A stretch of DNA of 64,000 bases from Aselliscus stoliczkanus (GCA_033961575.1 CM066728.1:101694852-101758851), one strand, 5' to 3'. Counted from the stretch's first letter, positions 12,820 through 27,462 are shown. Program-made: numbers and translations. The notes: generated by a model not told the origin, from the sequence alone.

Positions 12820-13010
12820 ATTTATCATGTACTTACTCTGTATAAGCACTGATCATTTATTCCTCAGCATATTTTATATAAAGTATCCTCTAACTTCATA
12901 ATGTAAAATCCTTATTTTACAGATAAGAAAACTGAAAAAATATCATGATGTTAAACTACTGGCCCAATTCCCCAAGGCTAGTAATTGGTAGGACAGAGAT
13001 TTGGAGCCAA
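12820..13010 (-). mobile_element. MIR SINE, antisense
   Basis: 'atcatgtacttactctgtat' then 'aagcactgatcatttattcc' and 'cttattttacagataagaaa' follow the antisense MIR sequence, ending near 'ggacagagatttggagcc'. Confidence 0.8.
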
Positions 13011-13079
13011 GCTGTCCCTAGCCGCATGGGCCCTCCTCACCATGACGGCCTTTCTGACAGGGGCTTAGCAGTTGCAAGA

Positions 13080-13240
13080 GACTCAAGCTGTAAGTCTATC
13101 ATTGTACGAACTAGCTATGTGACCTAATTATGACTTTGTTTCCTCAGCTATAGGACAGAAATAATATTTATAAATACAAACTTCTCCCATAACTTGCATG
13201 GCTTTTGTGAGGGGAAAATGAGATGCAATTTTAAAGTGTT
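13080..13240 (+). mobile_element. MIR SINE, sense
   Basis: 'gaactagctatgtgacctaa' then 'ttatgactttgtttcctcag' and 'ctataggacagaaataat' read as the sense MIR core (tgtgaccttgg ... cctcagtttcctcatctgtaaaatgg in consensus style). Confidence 0.75.
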
Positions 13241-14790
13241 TTGAAAACAGCTATTCATGTGAAGAGTTATTGGACTTTTGGAATTTTTTAACCTGGATTT
13301 TTAGAAATTTGAAAGACCATGATGTTTATATGTTGTCGTTGGGTTGGGGTATCTAAAAGAAATGTATGCGTGAATGAGATTCATTTATCAAATGTCTCTG
13401 AGTACATTTCAGAGAGCTAGAACATTTTAGAATATATAGGACAGCTCTCACAACAAAGAATGATCCTGCCCAAATGTCAATAGTGCCAACATTGAGAATC
13501 CCTGGGTTAGCCCTTAGATCATTATCTGGAATCTTGTTCCAAAATGAGACTTTTGGCTGAGAACAGTATAATTCTGTTTTGCTTTGTGCTTTTTCCTGAA
13601 ACGGCATCTGGAGATTTGAAAGGACATATATCCTCTTGAGCTGCATGTGGATAATTGGGAATTACCCAACATAATTGATTTTCTGCAGCGCTTCTTGCCC
13701 AGATAGTGACATACAAATGCTATAGATGAATCACTTAATACGTGATCTCAAATTTCAATTAGGCACATTGAAAGGAAATTCAAATCGAAAAATTATTGTT
13801 TCTTTCTCAAACATCAGAACAAACACAAAAATATTCAGTTAGGACTCTAAGGTGGAGGGAAAAAAAGTAAAGTGAAGGGAGAGGAATGAAATATTTTCCA
13901 ACTTTAGCCCCAAAAAGCAAGTGAGAGGAAAGTAGAGCTCAGTTAAAAATAAAATCCCTCTCCTAACCCAAAATGAACTTCTTTATTCTAACCTCCAATT
14001 TGTTCTCTCAATACATCCATTTTAAATGGCTAGCACTGTGACTGTAGCTCAAAGATACTGGACATTAAATTGCCACCTTGTTGTCCACCCTCGCATCCAA
14101 TATGTAACTGCCATTGGGGATACTGCTGTCTCCACCATTGTCCTTGGTCCTGAGCCTCAGTTTCCCAATTCTCATCACCAATGACAAGATTGATCCCATG
14201 GCCTCTTTCAGCCCTAACATGTCATGATGCTATATTAACACCCACAACTATTTAGATCATCAGCTTGTACCTACTAAGACTGGGTCTCCAGAGAAACATC
14301 TGAATACAGATAGAATGAGTTGACAGTTGACTTATGTGCATATATCTCCAGTGAAAACAATATATCAGAAACAGAAAAACTCTTTTTTCTTTGCTTTTAA
14401 ATCTAAAGCTACATCAAGTAAGTGTCCAGGTAAGCATTAACATAATTTGTAAGTTATGTCAGAGATGAATGTTGGTAAAATGAACTTTCTCATTATCCTT
14501 CTAGACACATCCTAATAGACACTATATATACAAGATATATTGAGATACCCTAAAGATTTTCTTGAGATAAAATCATGATATTTTATTGAAGAAATTAAGT
14601 GCTAACACTAATAAACAAGAAATATATAATATAATCCAAATATCTCGAAGTTCACTTGTTTGGCAATAAGATTGCAAATGAAGACCATTTTTATAAAGAC
14701 TCCATCAGGTTTATTGCCAGACATTGGTTCTCATGTAACTATTTTCCAACTCTATGGAATCATTTTATAGAATAATATGGCAATTAGGAA
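13241..14790. other. Stretch without a recognised gene
   Basis: No gene seen. At about 14095-14235 the run 'ctgagcctcagtttcccaat' followed by 'cctctttcagccctaacatg' and 'tcatgatgct' resembles a MIR3-type SINE in sense. The rest is unassigned. Confidence 0.4.
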
Positions 14791-14794
14791 CAGG

Positions 14795-15015
14795 GGCCCT
14801 GCAGGAAGATTACTCATCTTCCAGGCCTGGCTACATTCCTTAGCTGTGTGATCTTGGACTTGCCTGAATCTTCTGCATCTTGGTTCTTTTATCGGCAAAA
14901 TGGGAATAATAATAGCAAACTTATAAGCCTGTCATGAAGATTAAGTGAGTTTATTCATGGAAGTTCTCAAAACAATGCCAGACAAACAGAACTTAATAAT
15001 TGCATCAATCATTTA
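14795..15015 (+). mobile_element. MIR SINE, sense
   Basis: 'ttagctgtgtgatcttggac' followed by 'tcggcaaaatgggaataata' and 'tcatgaagattaagtgag' is a good sense match to MIR, through the 'acaatgccagacaaacagaa' region at the 3' side. Confidence 0.85.
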
Positions 15016-15389
15016 TTATTAGTAGTGGTAGTACTAGCATGCACAGTAACATTACTGTTTGCCATTTAGGTATTTTATCTTGCTGTCAGAACTTTGCCTC
15101 TGCTGCTGATACTTCTCATATTGTCTTGCTCTTCAGACATTGCTGTCTATATTCAGTGGTTGCTATAGAAATCCCTGCCTTTAGTCTTGGATAGGACATT
15201 TCCTATGTTGTTTTCAACCTGAACATGGAAACTGGCTCCCTTTTAATTCCCTATGTACAAATGAAATTAGGTCACAAACTTTAATAGGTTGTGCTTTTAA
15301 TAAGTCAGAGGCCATGGATAGGTTATAAAGTAAGAGGGATAATTTATGATTTGCATAAGCCCAGATTCGTATCTTTTGGACACAGTTCT

Positions 15390-17029
<1,640 letters not shown>

Positions 17030-17030
<1 letters not shown>

Positions 17031-17135
17031 ACAGACAAGTCATTAACTTGTATAACCTTCACTTTATCACCCATTAAGTAAGGAAGTTGGTGTAGATGAA
17101 CTGTAAATCTCCTTTTAGTTCTAAAATTCAATAAT
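17030..17135 (+). mobile_element. MIR/MIR3-like SINE fragment
   Basis: 'agacaagtcattaacttgta' then 'tagatgaactgtaaatctcc' and 'ttttagttctaaaattcaat' match the conserved core and 3' part of an old MIR-type SINE. Confidence 0.6.
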
Positions 17136-19560
17136 TCTACACGACTCACTTCCTTTTACTCATTTGTACTTGAAAACTGTCAATTATACCAATTAGTGGA
17201 GGAAAGTAGTAAAATACAAAGATAAAAAAGTTACGTAAAATGAGTTTTGACTGTCATGGTGTGGGGCATTTATGTCAGTGACATCCTACTAGGTTTTAAT
17301 TATGCTGATTTAAAAATGAACAATGTCACATCAGGGTTCAACTGAAAAAGATAAAAGTTCCCCCAGAGGCAAAACAGTAAGAGAAACTAAAAAGAATAAA
17401 CAAAACTGTGTTTGTATCACAATCTTCTCAAAGTCATTACAAAAATTCATAAATTATGAGCTATTGTATCCTGAGCCACTGACCTTCAAATGCTGCCCAT
17501 TTGACATTGATTTTTTTTAAATCATTCAATTATGAGTGAGCCACTATTTCTTGAAGAATCTTGCCATTTTATTAGCAGAAAGCAGAAATGCAAACAATTG
17601 ATAAAAGGCTTTGTATAAAAAGAAATGCATAATGTCTTCCACTTGCCACAAATTTAATTTAAAAATATACTTGCAAGTATAAAGATAAATGTGACATCAA
17701 TTTAGGTAGGAGAAAATTATAGAAATCATATTCATTTTTTAACCTCATTATTTAATCAATAATAACCTTATTATTTAATCAAAATGTTATTAGTCTGGAG
17801 ATCTTCTACCCTGAGGTCATAGAATTTGTTTAATTTTACACCATTTAAAAAACAAAAACTAGTTTTTCCACATTTATGGTGTTCTCTATAGAATTAGTTT
17901 TTTCTCTGAGTTCCAATTTGTTACAAATTATTTAGAGTAAGCTAGGCTGTAGCAACCATGGGGTTTCATTGGCCCTTTCCAAATTAGTCATGTAGAATCA
18001 GACTACTTAAGGTACATGATAGTAAAAGGAATTGTCTTCTTTGCCCTACCTTTTAAGTAGAAATTTGCATATTATTACTTGAACTTCTTTGATATTGCAC
18101 TTTATGTTATTTAAATTCTTATCTTTTGTCAAGCTGCCTTCTCCTAGGCAGGCTGACTGAATCACTACTTCATTTTTATGAATGTCATAATATCACTTTG
18201 TTAAAAGAAATCTCATTTTTATTACCTAGGTCCAATAAATGAAGTGTTTGCAAATGTGTTATGTGCAAGCTATAGGCACTAATAAAATTCATTTTCTGGC
18301 AGGAATGTAAACACACATAATAAGTCATTCCTACTTTACTGGGATTAGAGCATGAATGGCATGCACAAGCAAGGGAAGAAAATGTTTTAGGCAAACCATT
18401 TCCTGGAAACTCAAGAGTGCTCCCTCTCAAAATACAAGCAAAAAAGCAAGGGCTCTGAAAAGACAAATATATTTCAGCCAAGCAATTCTTTTCTGTTGCT
18501 TTCTCTTCAGTGTCTTTATTACAGTTAAGTTTGTTTTTCTTGATCTGTTTTTTAATGTTCCCATAGTGTTAATCTTAGAAAAACTATAAGTAAAGTATTC
18601 AGATTTTCAAGTAAGTCTGCAAAACATGATTTTACTTTGTTACCAAATCCATGTCTACTATTTAAGATCAAGAGAAGGTTGTGGGTAAGATTTTTTAACA
18701 TGTCCTTTACATAGGGCTGGGGAAATCTATTTCCCATTTTTTCTTGACCTCATTTCAGCACTAGGTTTCTTTCACATATTACTGCTTTCATAAATTCTGA
18801 ATGTTCCTTTTAATCACAGCAACAGAATTTTCTTTCAACATACCCTTCTCTGACATTGCTCCCAGAGAAAAAAAGTGTCATGGTAGATAACACATAAAAA
18901 GAAAAGCTCTTTTGAAAATTCTTCAAACACCAAATATCTTTCAGAAGTTCTATCTAAAGGTAAAGAAAAAATAATTAGAGATTCACCCCATCATAGGCTC
19001 CAGTCATCCTTCTAATTAGCGAAACCCTTCCCCCTCCAGTGCTACCGAAGGAGAAAACTCCATTATTTGTTGACACAACAAACACACTGATAAGAGCTGA
19101 CCAGAAGCCATTTATGAATACCTGATTTTAATTTTTTAGACATTTCGGGTCACTAACAGAAACAGATGGATGAGGCTACTGGGTTTCTGTCTTGCAAAGT
19201 CACAATCATAAGACAGCTTACAGTGAAAGCAGCTTCTGATGGAATGTAGCCATGCATACAGGAAGGAAACCAGTTACATATCCATTCACACATACAGCCA
19301 TGTACCTGACCTGCAAACCGAATCGTCTCTACTCTTCAACCTGGAGGCACACAGACCTCACTTTGCCTAATAAATGTATTCATAGCAGATGTGGCTATAT
19401 CCTTGCAGTAGGATTAAGCCAACAGAGTAGGCAGAATCAAACAGCAAAATCCTTCCCACACAGCCCACAGAACTAGTGCGAAACCTAGGCCCACAGCACC
19501 CTCCTGCAGGGCTGTCAGGCTCTCTAGTCACATACGCTGTTCACACAGGGAATCATGCCT
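17136..19560. other. Stretch without a recognised gene
   Basis: About 2.4 kb of AT-rich sequence without a repeat or gene that I can support. Small frames in it have no recognisable content. Confidence 0.4.
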
Positions 19561-19564
19561 GAAA

Positions 19565-20953
19565 AATGTTCCCATCAAAATTCCAGTGTCACGGAAATAG
19601 AAAAGCACCCTAAAATATGTATGGAACCACAAAACACCCTGACAACCAAACAATACTGAGAAAGAAAAGAACAAAGCTGGAGGCATCACATTTCTGGATT
19701 TTGAACAAAGCTATAGGAATCAAAACAGTATGGTCCCGGCATAAAAATAGACACATAAACCAATGGAACAGAGTCAAGGCCCAAGAAATAAACCCCTACA
19801 CATATGATCAACTAATATTTAACAAGGGAGCCAGGAGTACTCATGGAGGAATGATAGTCTTATCAAAAAATGGTGTTGGGAAATTGGATAATCACACGCA
19901 GAAAAATGAAAATGGACCCCTATTTCACAACACTCATAAAAATTAACTTGACGTGGATTAAATATTTAAACATAAGATCTGAAACTATAAAATTCCTAGA
20001 AGAAAACATAGGGATAAATCTCTTTGACATTGATCTTGGCAATGATTTTGGGGGGTGGGGAGTATGATACTAAAAGCACAAGCAACAAAGGCAAAAATAA
20101 ATGTGTGAGACGACATCAAACTAAAAAGCTCTGCACAGAAAAAGAGGCAATCAACAAAATGAAAAGACAACATATGAAATTGGAGAAAATATTTGCAAAA
20201 CATCCATCTGACTAAGGGGTTAATAGCTAAAATATATAAAGCTCAATAGCAAATAAACAATCTGATTTGAAAATGGACAGAGGAACTGAATAGACATTTT
20301 CCCAAAGAAGACATCCAAATAGTCAGCAGGTACATGAAAAGGTGCCCAACATTACTATCAGGGAAATGCAAATCGAAACACAAGATAGCACCTTATACTG
20401 TCATCAAAAAAAAAAAACAGAGATAACAAGTGCTGGTGAGGATATGGAGAAAAGGGAACATTTGTACACTGTTGGTGGGAATATAAATTGGTGCAACCAC
20501 TATTGAAAATATTATAGAGTTTCCTCAAGTTTTAAAAATAGAGCTACCATATGATCTAGGAATTCCACTTCTGGGTATATATCCAAAGAATATTGAGATA
20601 GCTGCACTCGTATGTTTACTGCAGCATTATTCACAATATCCCAAACATGGAAACAACTTAAGAGTCCATCAATGGATTAATGTATAAAGAAAATGCAGTA
20701 TATAAATACAATGGAATATTATTCACCAAAAGAAAAAAGAACATCCTGCCATTTGTAACAACATGGATGGACCTTGAGAGCATCATACTAACTGAAATAA
20801 ACTACAGAAAGACAAATACCGTATGATACCACTTACATGTGTAACCTATAAAAGCCAAACTCATAGAAACAGGGAGTAGAATGGTGGTTCCCAGGAACTA
20901 TGGAATGCGTGAAAAGGGGAGATGTTGGTCAAAGAGTGCAAATTTCCAGTTAT
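19565..20953 (+). mobile_element. Old L1: 3' part of ORF2 and start of 3' UTR
   Basis: The sense-strand text follows the 3' third of L1 ORF2. It includes 'gaacaaagctggaggcatca', 'gaaatgcaaatcgaaacaca', 'gtgctggtgaggatatggag', 'ccatatgatctaggaattcc' and 'acaatggaatattattcacc'. It then enters the 3' UTR ('aacagggagtagaatggtgg'). The frame is broken many times, so this is a dead pseudogene of the reverse transcriptase protein's C-terminal region. It stops at 'gatgaataagtt' where a younger L1 is inserted, and resumes at 21337. Confidence 0.9.
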
Positions 20954-21336
20954 AAGATGAATAAGTTCAATATCATATGATCTCACTTATATGTGAAATC
21001 TAAAGAACAAAAGAAACGAACCAATAAAATAGAAACAGACTGATAGGTACAGAGAACAAACTGATGGTTTTCAGATGGGAGGTGGGTTGGGAGGCTGGGT
21101 GAAAAATACAAAGGGATTAAGAAGTACAAATTGGTAGTTACAAAATAGTCATGGGGATGTAAAGTAAAGCATAGGAAATATAGTCAGTAATATGGTAATA
21201 ACTGTGTATAGTGCCAGGTGGGTACTAGACTAATTCAGGGGATCACTTTGTAAATATATAAATGTCTAACCACTATGCTGTACACCTGAAATTAATATAA
21301 AATAATACTGAATGTTAATTGTAATTGAAAATAAAT
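20954..21336 (+). mobile_element. Younger L1 3' end nested in an older L1
   Basis: Starts at 'caatatcatatgatctcac' and runs through the last ORF2 codons, the purine-rich 3' UTR block ('gggaggtgggttgggaggct') and 'gctgtacacctgaaattaat' to an A-rich tail. It is flanked by a short duplicated 'taagtt' (20946-20951 and about 21338-21343). It has a single copy of the 3'-UTR unit that is doubled in the elements at 27463-31080 and 34908-37445. Confidence 0.8.
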
Positions 21337-21487
21337 CAAGTAAGTTAGTTATGGGAATCTAATGTAATGAATAACTATAGTTATAGATATAAATATTTGC
21401 TAATGCTGTGTGTATCAAATCAACACATTGTACACTGTAAACTTGCACAGCGTTATATTACTTACATCTCAATAGAGCTAGAAAAAA
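21337..21487 (+). mobile_element. Continuation of the older L1 3' UTR
   Basis: 'ttatgggaatctaatgtaat' through 'cacattgtacactgtaaact' to 'atctcaatagagctagaaaa' is the rest of the older L1 3' UTR interrupted at 20953. Joining the two halves restores the usual order of an L1MA/L1MB-type 3' end. Confidence 0.8.
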
Positions 21488-23660
21488 ATATTTTCAGCCA
21501 ATCCACATGTCTTCACCATGAATTATTTTACTAACATCCACTATGCAATTTTTTAATTTTCTAGAAACAACCAGAAATAAAATGAGCTAGCACACTTTTA
21601 CCAGCCACCTGGGAAGACTTATTGGGCTTTGATTAGTTTTTCAAATGCTAACCGAATCCTTCAGGAGTGTCTACTGTATTCCTGTTAGAGTAATACAAAT
21701 GGTAATGAACTGATCCAAGAGACTGAATATACCGTGTGATTGTGTATGTGTGCATCCCACTCACTATACCTAAGTACTTCAAAATAAGCCACGTTCAGTA
21801 GTCATTTTCAAGGATAAATCCCTCGGTCAGCACGAGTTATGGATTCTCTGGGCATGGTCCTAGATCTGACCTGAGAGATGTGAAGTAAAGGTCAGTGAAT
21901 TAGTCCCCTTCCCTCCAAAATCTATCACCCCAATTGTTGTAAATGGTTCGTAAGAATAATCAACAAACATTTATTGAATTGTTTTGAACACTGAATTGAA
22001 TTGCATTGACCAGACTCAGAAAGAACAGTCTTCTTGCACTCCTTCAGGCTTCAACTCCAGGACTGCCAGCAATCACAGTGGAGCCTGATTTACTCTTGAG
22101 AAAGGCCTCACGACCCCAAAGTTAGGTTCAGATAAGAGCTAAATTATCCCATGCTGGACTCTGAAGACAGCCCTTCTCTCAAAGCTCAGACTTTCCTTTA
22201 AATAAGATCTCATTTTTTAAAAATCCCATCAAATATTTTATGATCATCAGGCTTCAGGTGCCATACATTTCCTCTGGCTTATTTTTTTTCTCTGCTCCTT
22301 GAAAAAAAATGTTTTAAAAAACTGACCAGAACTCTGCAAGGAAAAACACAGATGTTTTTCAAAGAGAAAAGCTGTCTGCATTTGATAGCTCTTGGTGTAA
22401 GGATGTTCAAGAACCTGGAGAGATCACTGACTTTTACTGCTGGCAGATGATTGAATAGTGACAGGTCTTTAGTGGTCAGTTTGATGGGACATTTCTGTTC
22501 AGCTCCCAAACTACATGACTGCTGGGAAGCCTGCCAAATTTGAGTGTTTCTTGCCAGATCTAATCAATCTCACAACCAACCTCTTTTTACTTGGAGCTCT
22601 ATTTCTCATACTTGACTGTTGGGAAGGGTCACTGTTGGGGACAAAAGCTTCCTTACTTGCTCACAGTCAGAAGAAAAAGACATTTCATTCACCTCACCCT
22701 GGTGGTATTTAGCAGGAAAGCAATCTGATTTCAAAACAATGTTCACCGCGCCTGGTGTTTAGTGTTGCTGTCCCATTCAGATATGAGACAAGGATCACCT
22801 GACAGTACCGTGTAAACCTGTACCCATACCACTAATTTGTACTACCACTAAATCCTTTCCTACCTTGCTTGAAAAGATGACCTTGAACTCCCTTCAGCTC
22901 ACATAATTCTCTATGCAGAACACTAGCATTAAATAACTACATTGGACTCAAACGATTTGTGTAAGCTTACCACAATCATATAAACTTTTTAAAACGGATT
23001 CATGATTCTTTCCTTTTCACTTACCATTGTGCCTGGCATGTCGTCAGGTCCCTTGACAATTGAGGGGTTTCTAAGCATCATACACCTGTTCCTACCCCTG
23101 CTAGACAAGTTCTCAGTCCAACAGATTTACTCAGTAACTTCATACATCCTAAGAATATGAAATCCGGGGTGTAGAAAAAATTCATCAGGAGCAGAAAAAA
23201 AATGGCTTCTCTCTCCATGATGTAAAATATCAGAAAAGATGAGCAGGAAAAAGGGTTGGCTCTTTCCAAAGTTCTGTGTTTAAATGGCAAGAACAAGCCC
23301 AGGTAGACTAAAAATGTCATGAGTTTCCTGTTGAGCAGGCAAGGTGCCTGGCAATTTGAGGCAAAAGGGCCAATCAGAAGAAGGATGACACAAACTCATC
23401 ACCATGTCTTGTGTTGGCTCTGGCATTAAGATAGCATTAGGAAATTTTGAAAGCAAAATAAATAAACAACCAATTCCAAAAATAAAATGAAGAATGGAAA
23501 AATAAAACAAAATAAGATTTCCCTGGTGTACACAGAAAACCTAAATCATTATGGTTAAATACACAATAATATTCCTAACTCTGCCACTATTTGAATACTG
23601 TGTTAGCTATTAGCCATCTAGTTAAACATACTACAACTATGAACTATGATAGATGGGTGA
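21488..23660. other. Stretch without a recognised gene
   Basis: Unassigned AT-rich sequence. 'caacaaacatttattgaatt' near 21961 is a phrase common in old mammalian repeats but too short to classify. Confidence 0.4.
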
Positions 23661-23661
23661 T

Positions 23662-23709
<48 letters not shown>
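23661..23709. repeat. (GATA)n microsatellite
   Basis: About 12 tandem GATA units, preceded by imperfect 'gatgggtgatgatagata'. Confidence 0.97.
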
Positions 23710-23711
<2 letters not shown>

Positions 23712-23789
23712 TTGCCATAACTTCAAAATACATGGTGGGGTTGATGCCATTATGTGGACAAGGAAAGTTGCTTGAAATTAAGTTCTTTA

Positions 23790-23950
23790 ATGGATCATGG
23801 ACAAGGGAACAAGAAACACTGAGTTTCGATCTCAATGCCTGATTTCATATTTTGGTCTCATGTGACTTATCTTTCATTTCTTATTTGTCAAAGGGATGAG
23901 ATGAAAAGACAGAGGCTGACCCTCGTTAGCATAATTTTGATGTGCTAAAA
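23790..23950 (+). mobile_element. MIR-like SINE
   Basis: 'gaaacactgagtttcgatct' then 'catgtgacttatctttcatt' and 'gtcaaagggatgagatga' resemble a decayed sense MIR core. The evidence is weaker than for the copies at 13-15 kb. Confidence 0.5.
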
Positions 23951-25385
23951 GTCCAAAGGAGAGAAGAGATAACAATATTAAAAGAACAGAAAAAGGGGAA
24001 AAGCCTCAATTGAAAGAAGCTATTTTATTCAAGAACATAAGAGTTAACATATATGAGTTAATTTTGAATTTCAGATAAATAGTGATTTTTTTTTTGTTAA
24101 GGATAAATCTGCCACAAATGCTTATACTAAGAAATTATTTGTTGTTTATCTAAAAGTCATATTTAACTGAGCATTCCATGTTTTTTATTTGCTAACTCCA
24201 GGAACCCTACCTGGGTGTCAAGATCTGTCTGAATTTCAAAACGCAACAAAAATAATATTTAGCTTGTCATAAAATTATAGTCAAATGCTCAAATTCTGAC
24301 AGATATTCAGAAGCTAACACAGTTTCCTGTGCCTTGTAGCAAAAAGTGAACCATGAATACTGCCTGTATTTTAAATTCACAGCAACAAAGCAGTCTAGCA
24401 AAAATAATCAGTATTATTCTCTCCTTCCAGGACTGGCCATGCTAGTTCCCTTGCTTTTTATGGTGAATCAGCAATTATAGGTGTTAAATTGCCTCATGAA
24501 GTTCCAGGATGGGAAATATGGAGAAGTAAATGGGGCACTCACCTGAGGACAAAATTTAGGGAAAGGTACCAAAAAACTCAGTAATCAAACTAAATAAAAC
24601 TTTATTGCAACATTTTTTAAATCATGGAAAATTAAATAATGGAAAAACATCATGAATAAAATATCAGAATTTAAATGAAAACAGAATCAGCCCCTGCGTT
24701 TGTGTGACTTGGTCCCACTTGCCTCCTGCTAATCCCAGCCCTGGTTGTTAGCCTTCGAGACACTGATTAACACCCACCTTTACCTTGCAGCAATTCCTAC
24801 ATGTTCAGTTAAGAGTGATGGCTCTTTCCTCAGCTCCTGTGGTCCAGCTGCCTGTGTTCCTGCCTTTATAACCTGAACTGAGATTTCCTGAAACCAGCCC
24901 AGGGTACCCGCATGCATCATCAGGCTGTGCAGTGAACAGCAGCCCCATATGCAAAGGGACACCATTTCCATTGTTGTCATCATCAATGAGGGCAATTTTC
25001 TTTTTTCTATAGACAATCAGTGGCTCCACGCTTTTAAGATTGAGCCTTAAATTGTCATGTACCTCTCTTAGTCAGAAAGGGCTGTCTTTCAAGATGGAAA
25101 TATGGGATGTTTACTTGCCCTCATCTTAAGTAGATAATGCTCTTTGTGCACGGCAATACGGACGATATAAATGACACTGCAAGCTGAAACCATGCAATGT
25201 GATTCTACTCATCAATGGGAAAATTTATAAGTTTTCACAGCCTTTAAAAGTTTTTGTCAAAATAATAAAAACTGTCCCACTGTTAGTTATAAATGCATAT
25301 GAAAATAAAAAATAGTAAAACTAATATTTATTTAATGCACTGGAATTCAAATCATTAGAAACACGGCGAATTAATTTGTTTTAAT
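23951..25385. other. Stretch without a supported gene
   Basis: Mostly unassigned. About 24690-25030 is GC-richer and open on the minus strand in two frames. A splice-donor-like CAAG|GTAAAG lies at about 24783-24792 on the minus strand, and on the plus strand the same place reads as an acceptor (cctttaccttgcag). No protein family is recognisable and neither frame is long, so I do not call an exon. Confidence 0.4.
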
Positions 25386-26176
25386 TTTTTGTTTAAAAAA
25401 AACAACTTATCAAGGGTAGTTTGAATAGCACTTGCTTTCTCCTCCTCATATAATTTACAGCGTGGAGTGAACATCTTTTCTACACCTTGGCAAATTGTCA
25501 TACTCCTTTCTAAATTTAGATCAGCTTTCAAAAATTTTTCCTTTATGCTTTTGTGTCATGAGATATCTCTAAGAGTTCCTCTAATGAGAAGTTTTTTGCC
25601 AGCATCACTTCCTCTGAAATATCTTCATCCTTTTCATCACAACCACTTTCTTCATTTGTGTCAGTAAGTTCTCCATCATGAAGTTCCTCTGACTGTACAT
25701 CTAGTGTCTCCCAAATGGTGGTTGTGTCAACATTTCCACAGTCAGCTAGTGCTTCTATAACTCCCCTTGCTTTCGATGAGAATTTTACTCCCAGTATTAT
25801 CACTCTTTGTTTCTCTGCTGGGCTTCCATCTTCTTTGGTCAATTTCTTCTTCCTGCTATCTGGTTTTGTGAAATGTCTTGTGATTTTATCACTGAAGTCA
25901 AAGACGCAACACAACTATTTGCTTTGTTCTTGGTGCATGAACCAAATAACTAACATACAGTGGCCAAATACCAACAGCCTTGGAAGAGGTGAGACAATTG
26001 GTCAGCGATCATGACACCCACCAGTTTTTTTACATATTGATTTGTGGACTGAAGAGCTAGTAGTGAAATTTATACTTTATGCAATTACACAGTTAAAATA
26101 CTGTGGTAACTGAAATTTGAACCATACTGTGGTAACTGAAATCCGTGCACATTGGAACTATGCAAAGTAAGGACTG
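25386..26176 (-). mobile_element. Tigger/pogo-family transposon remnant
   Basis: The minus strand encodes the acidic C-terminal part of a pogo/Tigger-type transposase, ending in a QTTLDK-like tail typical of the family. The likely 5' end of the element is CAGTCCTTACTTTGCATAG read leftward from 26176. The 5' flank region contains a 26-bp-period repeat of 'atactgtggtaactgaaat' (26098-26116, 26124-26142). The left end of the element is not recognisable, and most of the transposase, including the catalytic DDE core, is deleted. Confidence 0.7.
25390..25914 (-). pseudogene. Tigger-like transposase, C-terminal remnant
   Basis: An open frame of 123 codons (25914 to 25543, plus stop) is followed, after that one stop, by about 50 further codons in the same style. 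Visible features are a basic stretch (SRKKKLTKED), a very acidic middle (NEESGCDEKDEDISEE), and beyond the stop ERSMT, KLYEEEK and QTTLDK. These motifs and their order are those of Tigger transposase C-termini. The N-terminal CENP-B-like DNA-binding domain and DDE catalytic domain are absent. Its openness over 123 codons is most likely chance survival; domestication is possible but unsupported. Confidence 0.65.
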
Positions 26177-27448
26177 CCTATATTCGAATCTCTCTCTTAA
26201 TACTTCTGAAGTTAAAATAGAATTGGCTGAATTAAAACAAGTTACATAATTGAATTTAGCATATTTTTCTCTTATTCGCATTCAAAATATATTTTATACA
26301 AAGTATATTTTCTTAGTTTTTCAGTCACTTTCTTCTTTCAAAAAAATATATATTCTAATAAACTTTTCCATGCCAATGTACTCATAGAGAAGAAAGGTGA
26401 TCCCTAGGTCCCATTCTCTCTCCCAGGAAACACATGCAGGTTATTGTCTAACCCCTCAGCAACCATGCTAGGGTCAACCCCATCCCAACCTCCTTTTAGC
26501 ATGCCTCCCTATATATTACAGATTATAGCCTGGAGGACTTCATAGTCTCTCCTGAAATAAGGATTCTGCATGTCAGCCAATATCTACTATGCAGATACAG
26601 CCATTGAGACTTGGAAGATGGAAGCCAGCACTGAGAGCCTCAGACTTGCCTATGGTCTTCTGTAGTGGTAGCAACAGAAGTTTTTTGTTTTATTTTTAAG
26701 GTTTGGTCCCTATTTTTAAGGTTAGGGTCATGAATGCCAAGAAGCAGTTGCAGCAGCAGCACTGAATTCCCACTGGAAGAGTCTTATATCATGGTTAGTG
26801 TACAACCTGGGTTATCTGGCTCTCCAAGAAATTACATAATCAGCCCTATACCCCATAATACTCATAAATCTCCTTCTGCTTAAACTAGCTAGAGTGGAAA
26901 TTATTATTTTCAACAAGCACCCTGAGAGATATAGTTATTAATTTGCAGATTAGCTCCAATGATGCTACAGAGCCAACTGCTTTCCACCCTGTGTAGATTT
27001 TCTAGAGATAAAAACAAATTACATGAAAGAAAAACTGTCTCAGAAACAAATAAAAATAATTCTACCCAAATCCAGTGAACTATAGATATTCTACTTTCAG
27101 TTCATTAAGCTTCTTAAAATTAAACCAATGAGCCAGACAATTCAGGCATCTTTAAGTCCAAATGTGTTCTGACTTTACCATTTGATTAAAAATTACAATA
27201 CCATCCTAAACACCTAGATTTTCATTTCCTCACCATAATTTCCTAGAACCCATATCTTTTATTAATGGCATGACTTGCAAAGCAAGCAACACAGAACAAA
27301 GTATGGAGATGAAAGAGAACAAAGGTTGTAGGAAAATCAATAACAAACTGGCCACTTTATCCTGTCCAAAGAGAAGGACCACTATTCCATAAGAGAAGAA
27401 AATAAATAAATACATTTCTTTTAAACTGTCACAGAAGTATTTATCTTT
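26177..27448. other. Stretch without a recognised gene
   Basis: Unassigned sequence. A small 'gcagttgcagcagcagcact' run lies near 26745. No coding or RNA feature supported. Confidence 0.4.
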
Positions 27449-27462
27449 AAAAGCTCAGAATT

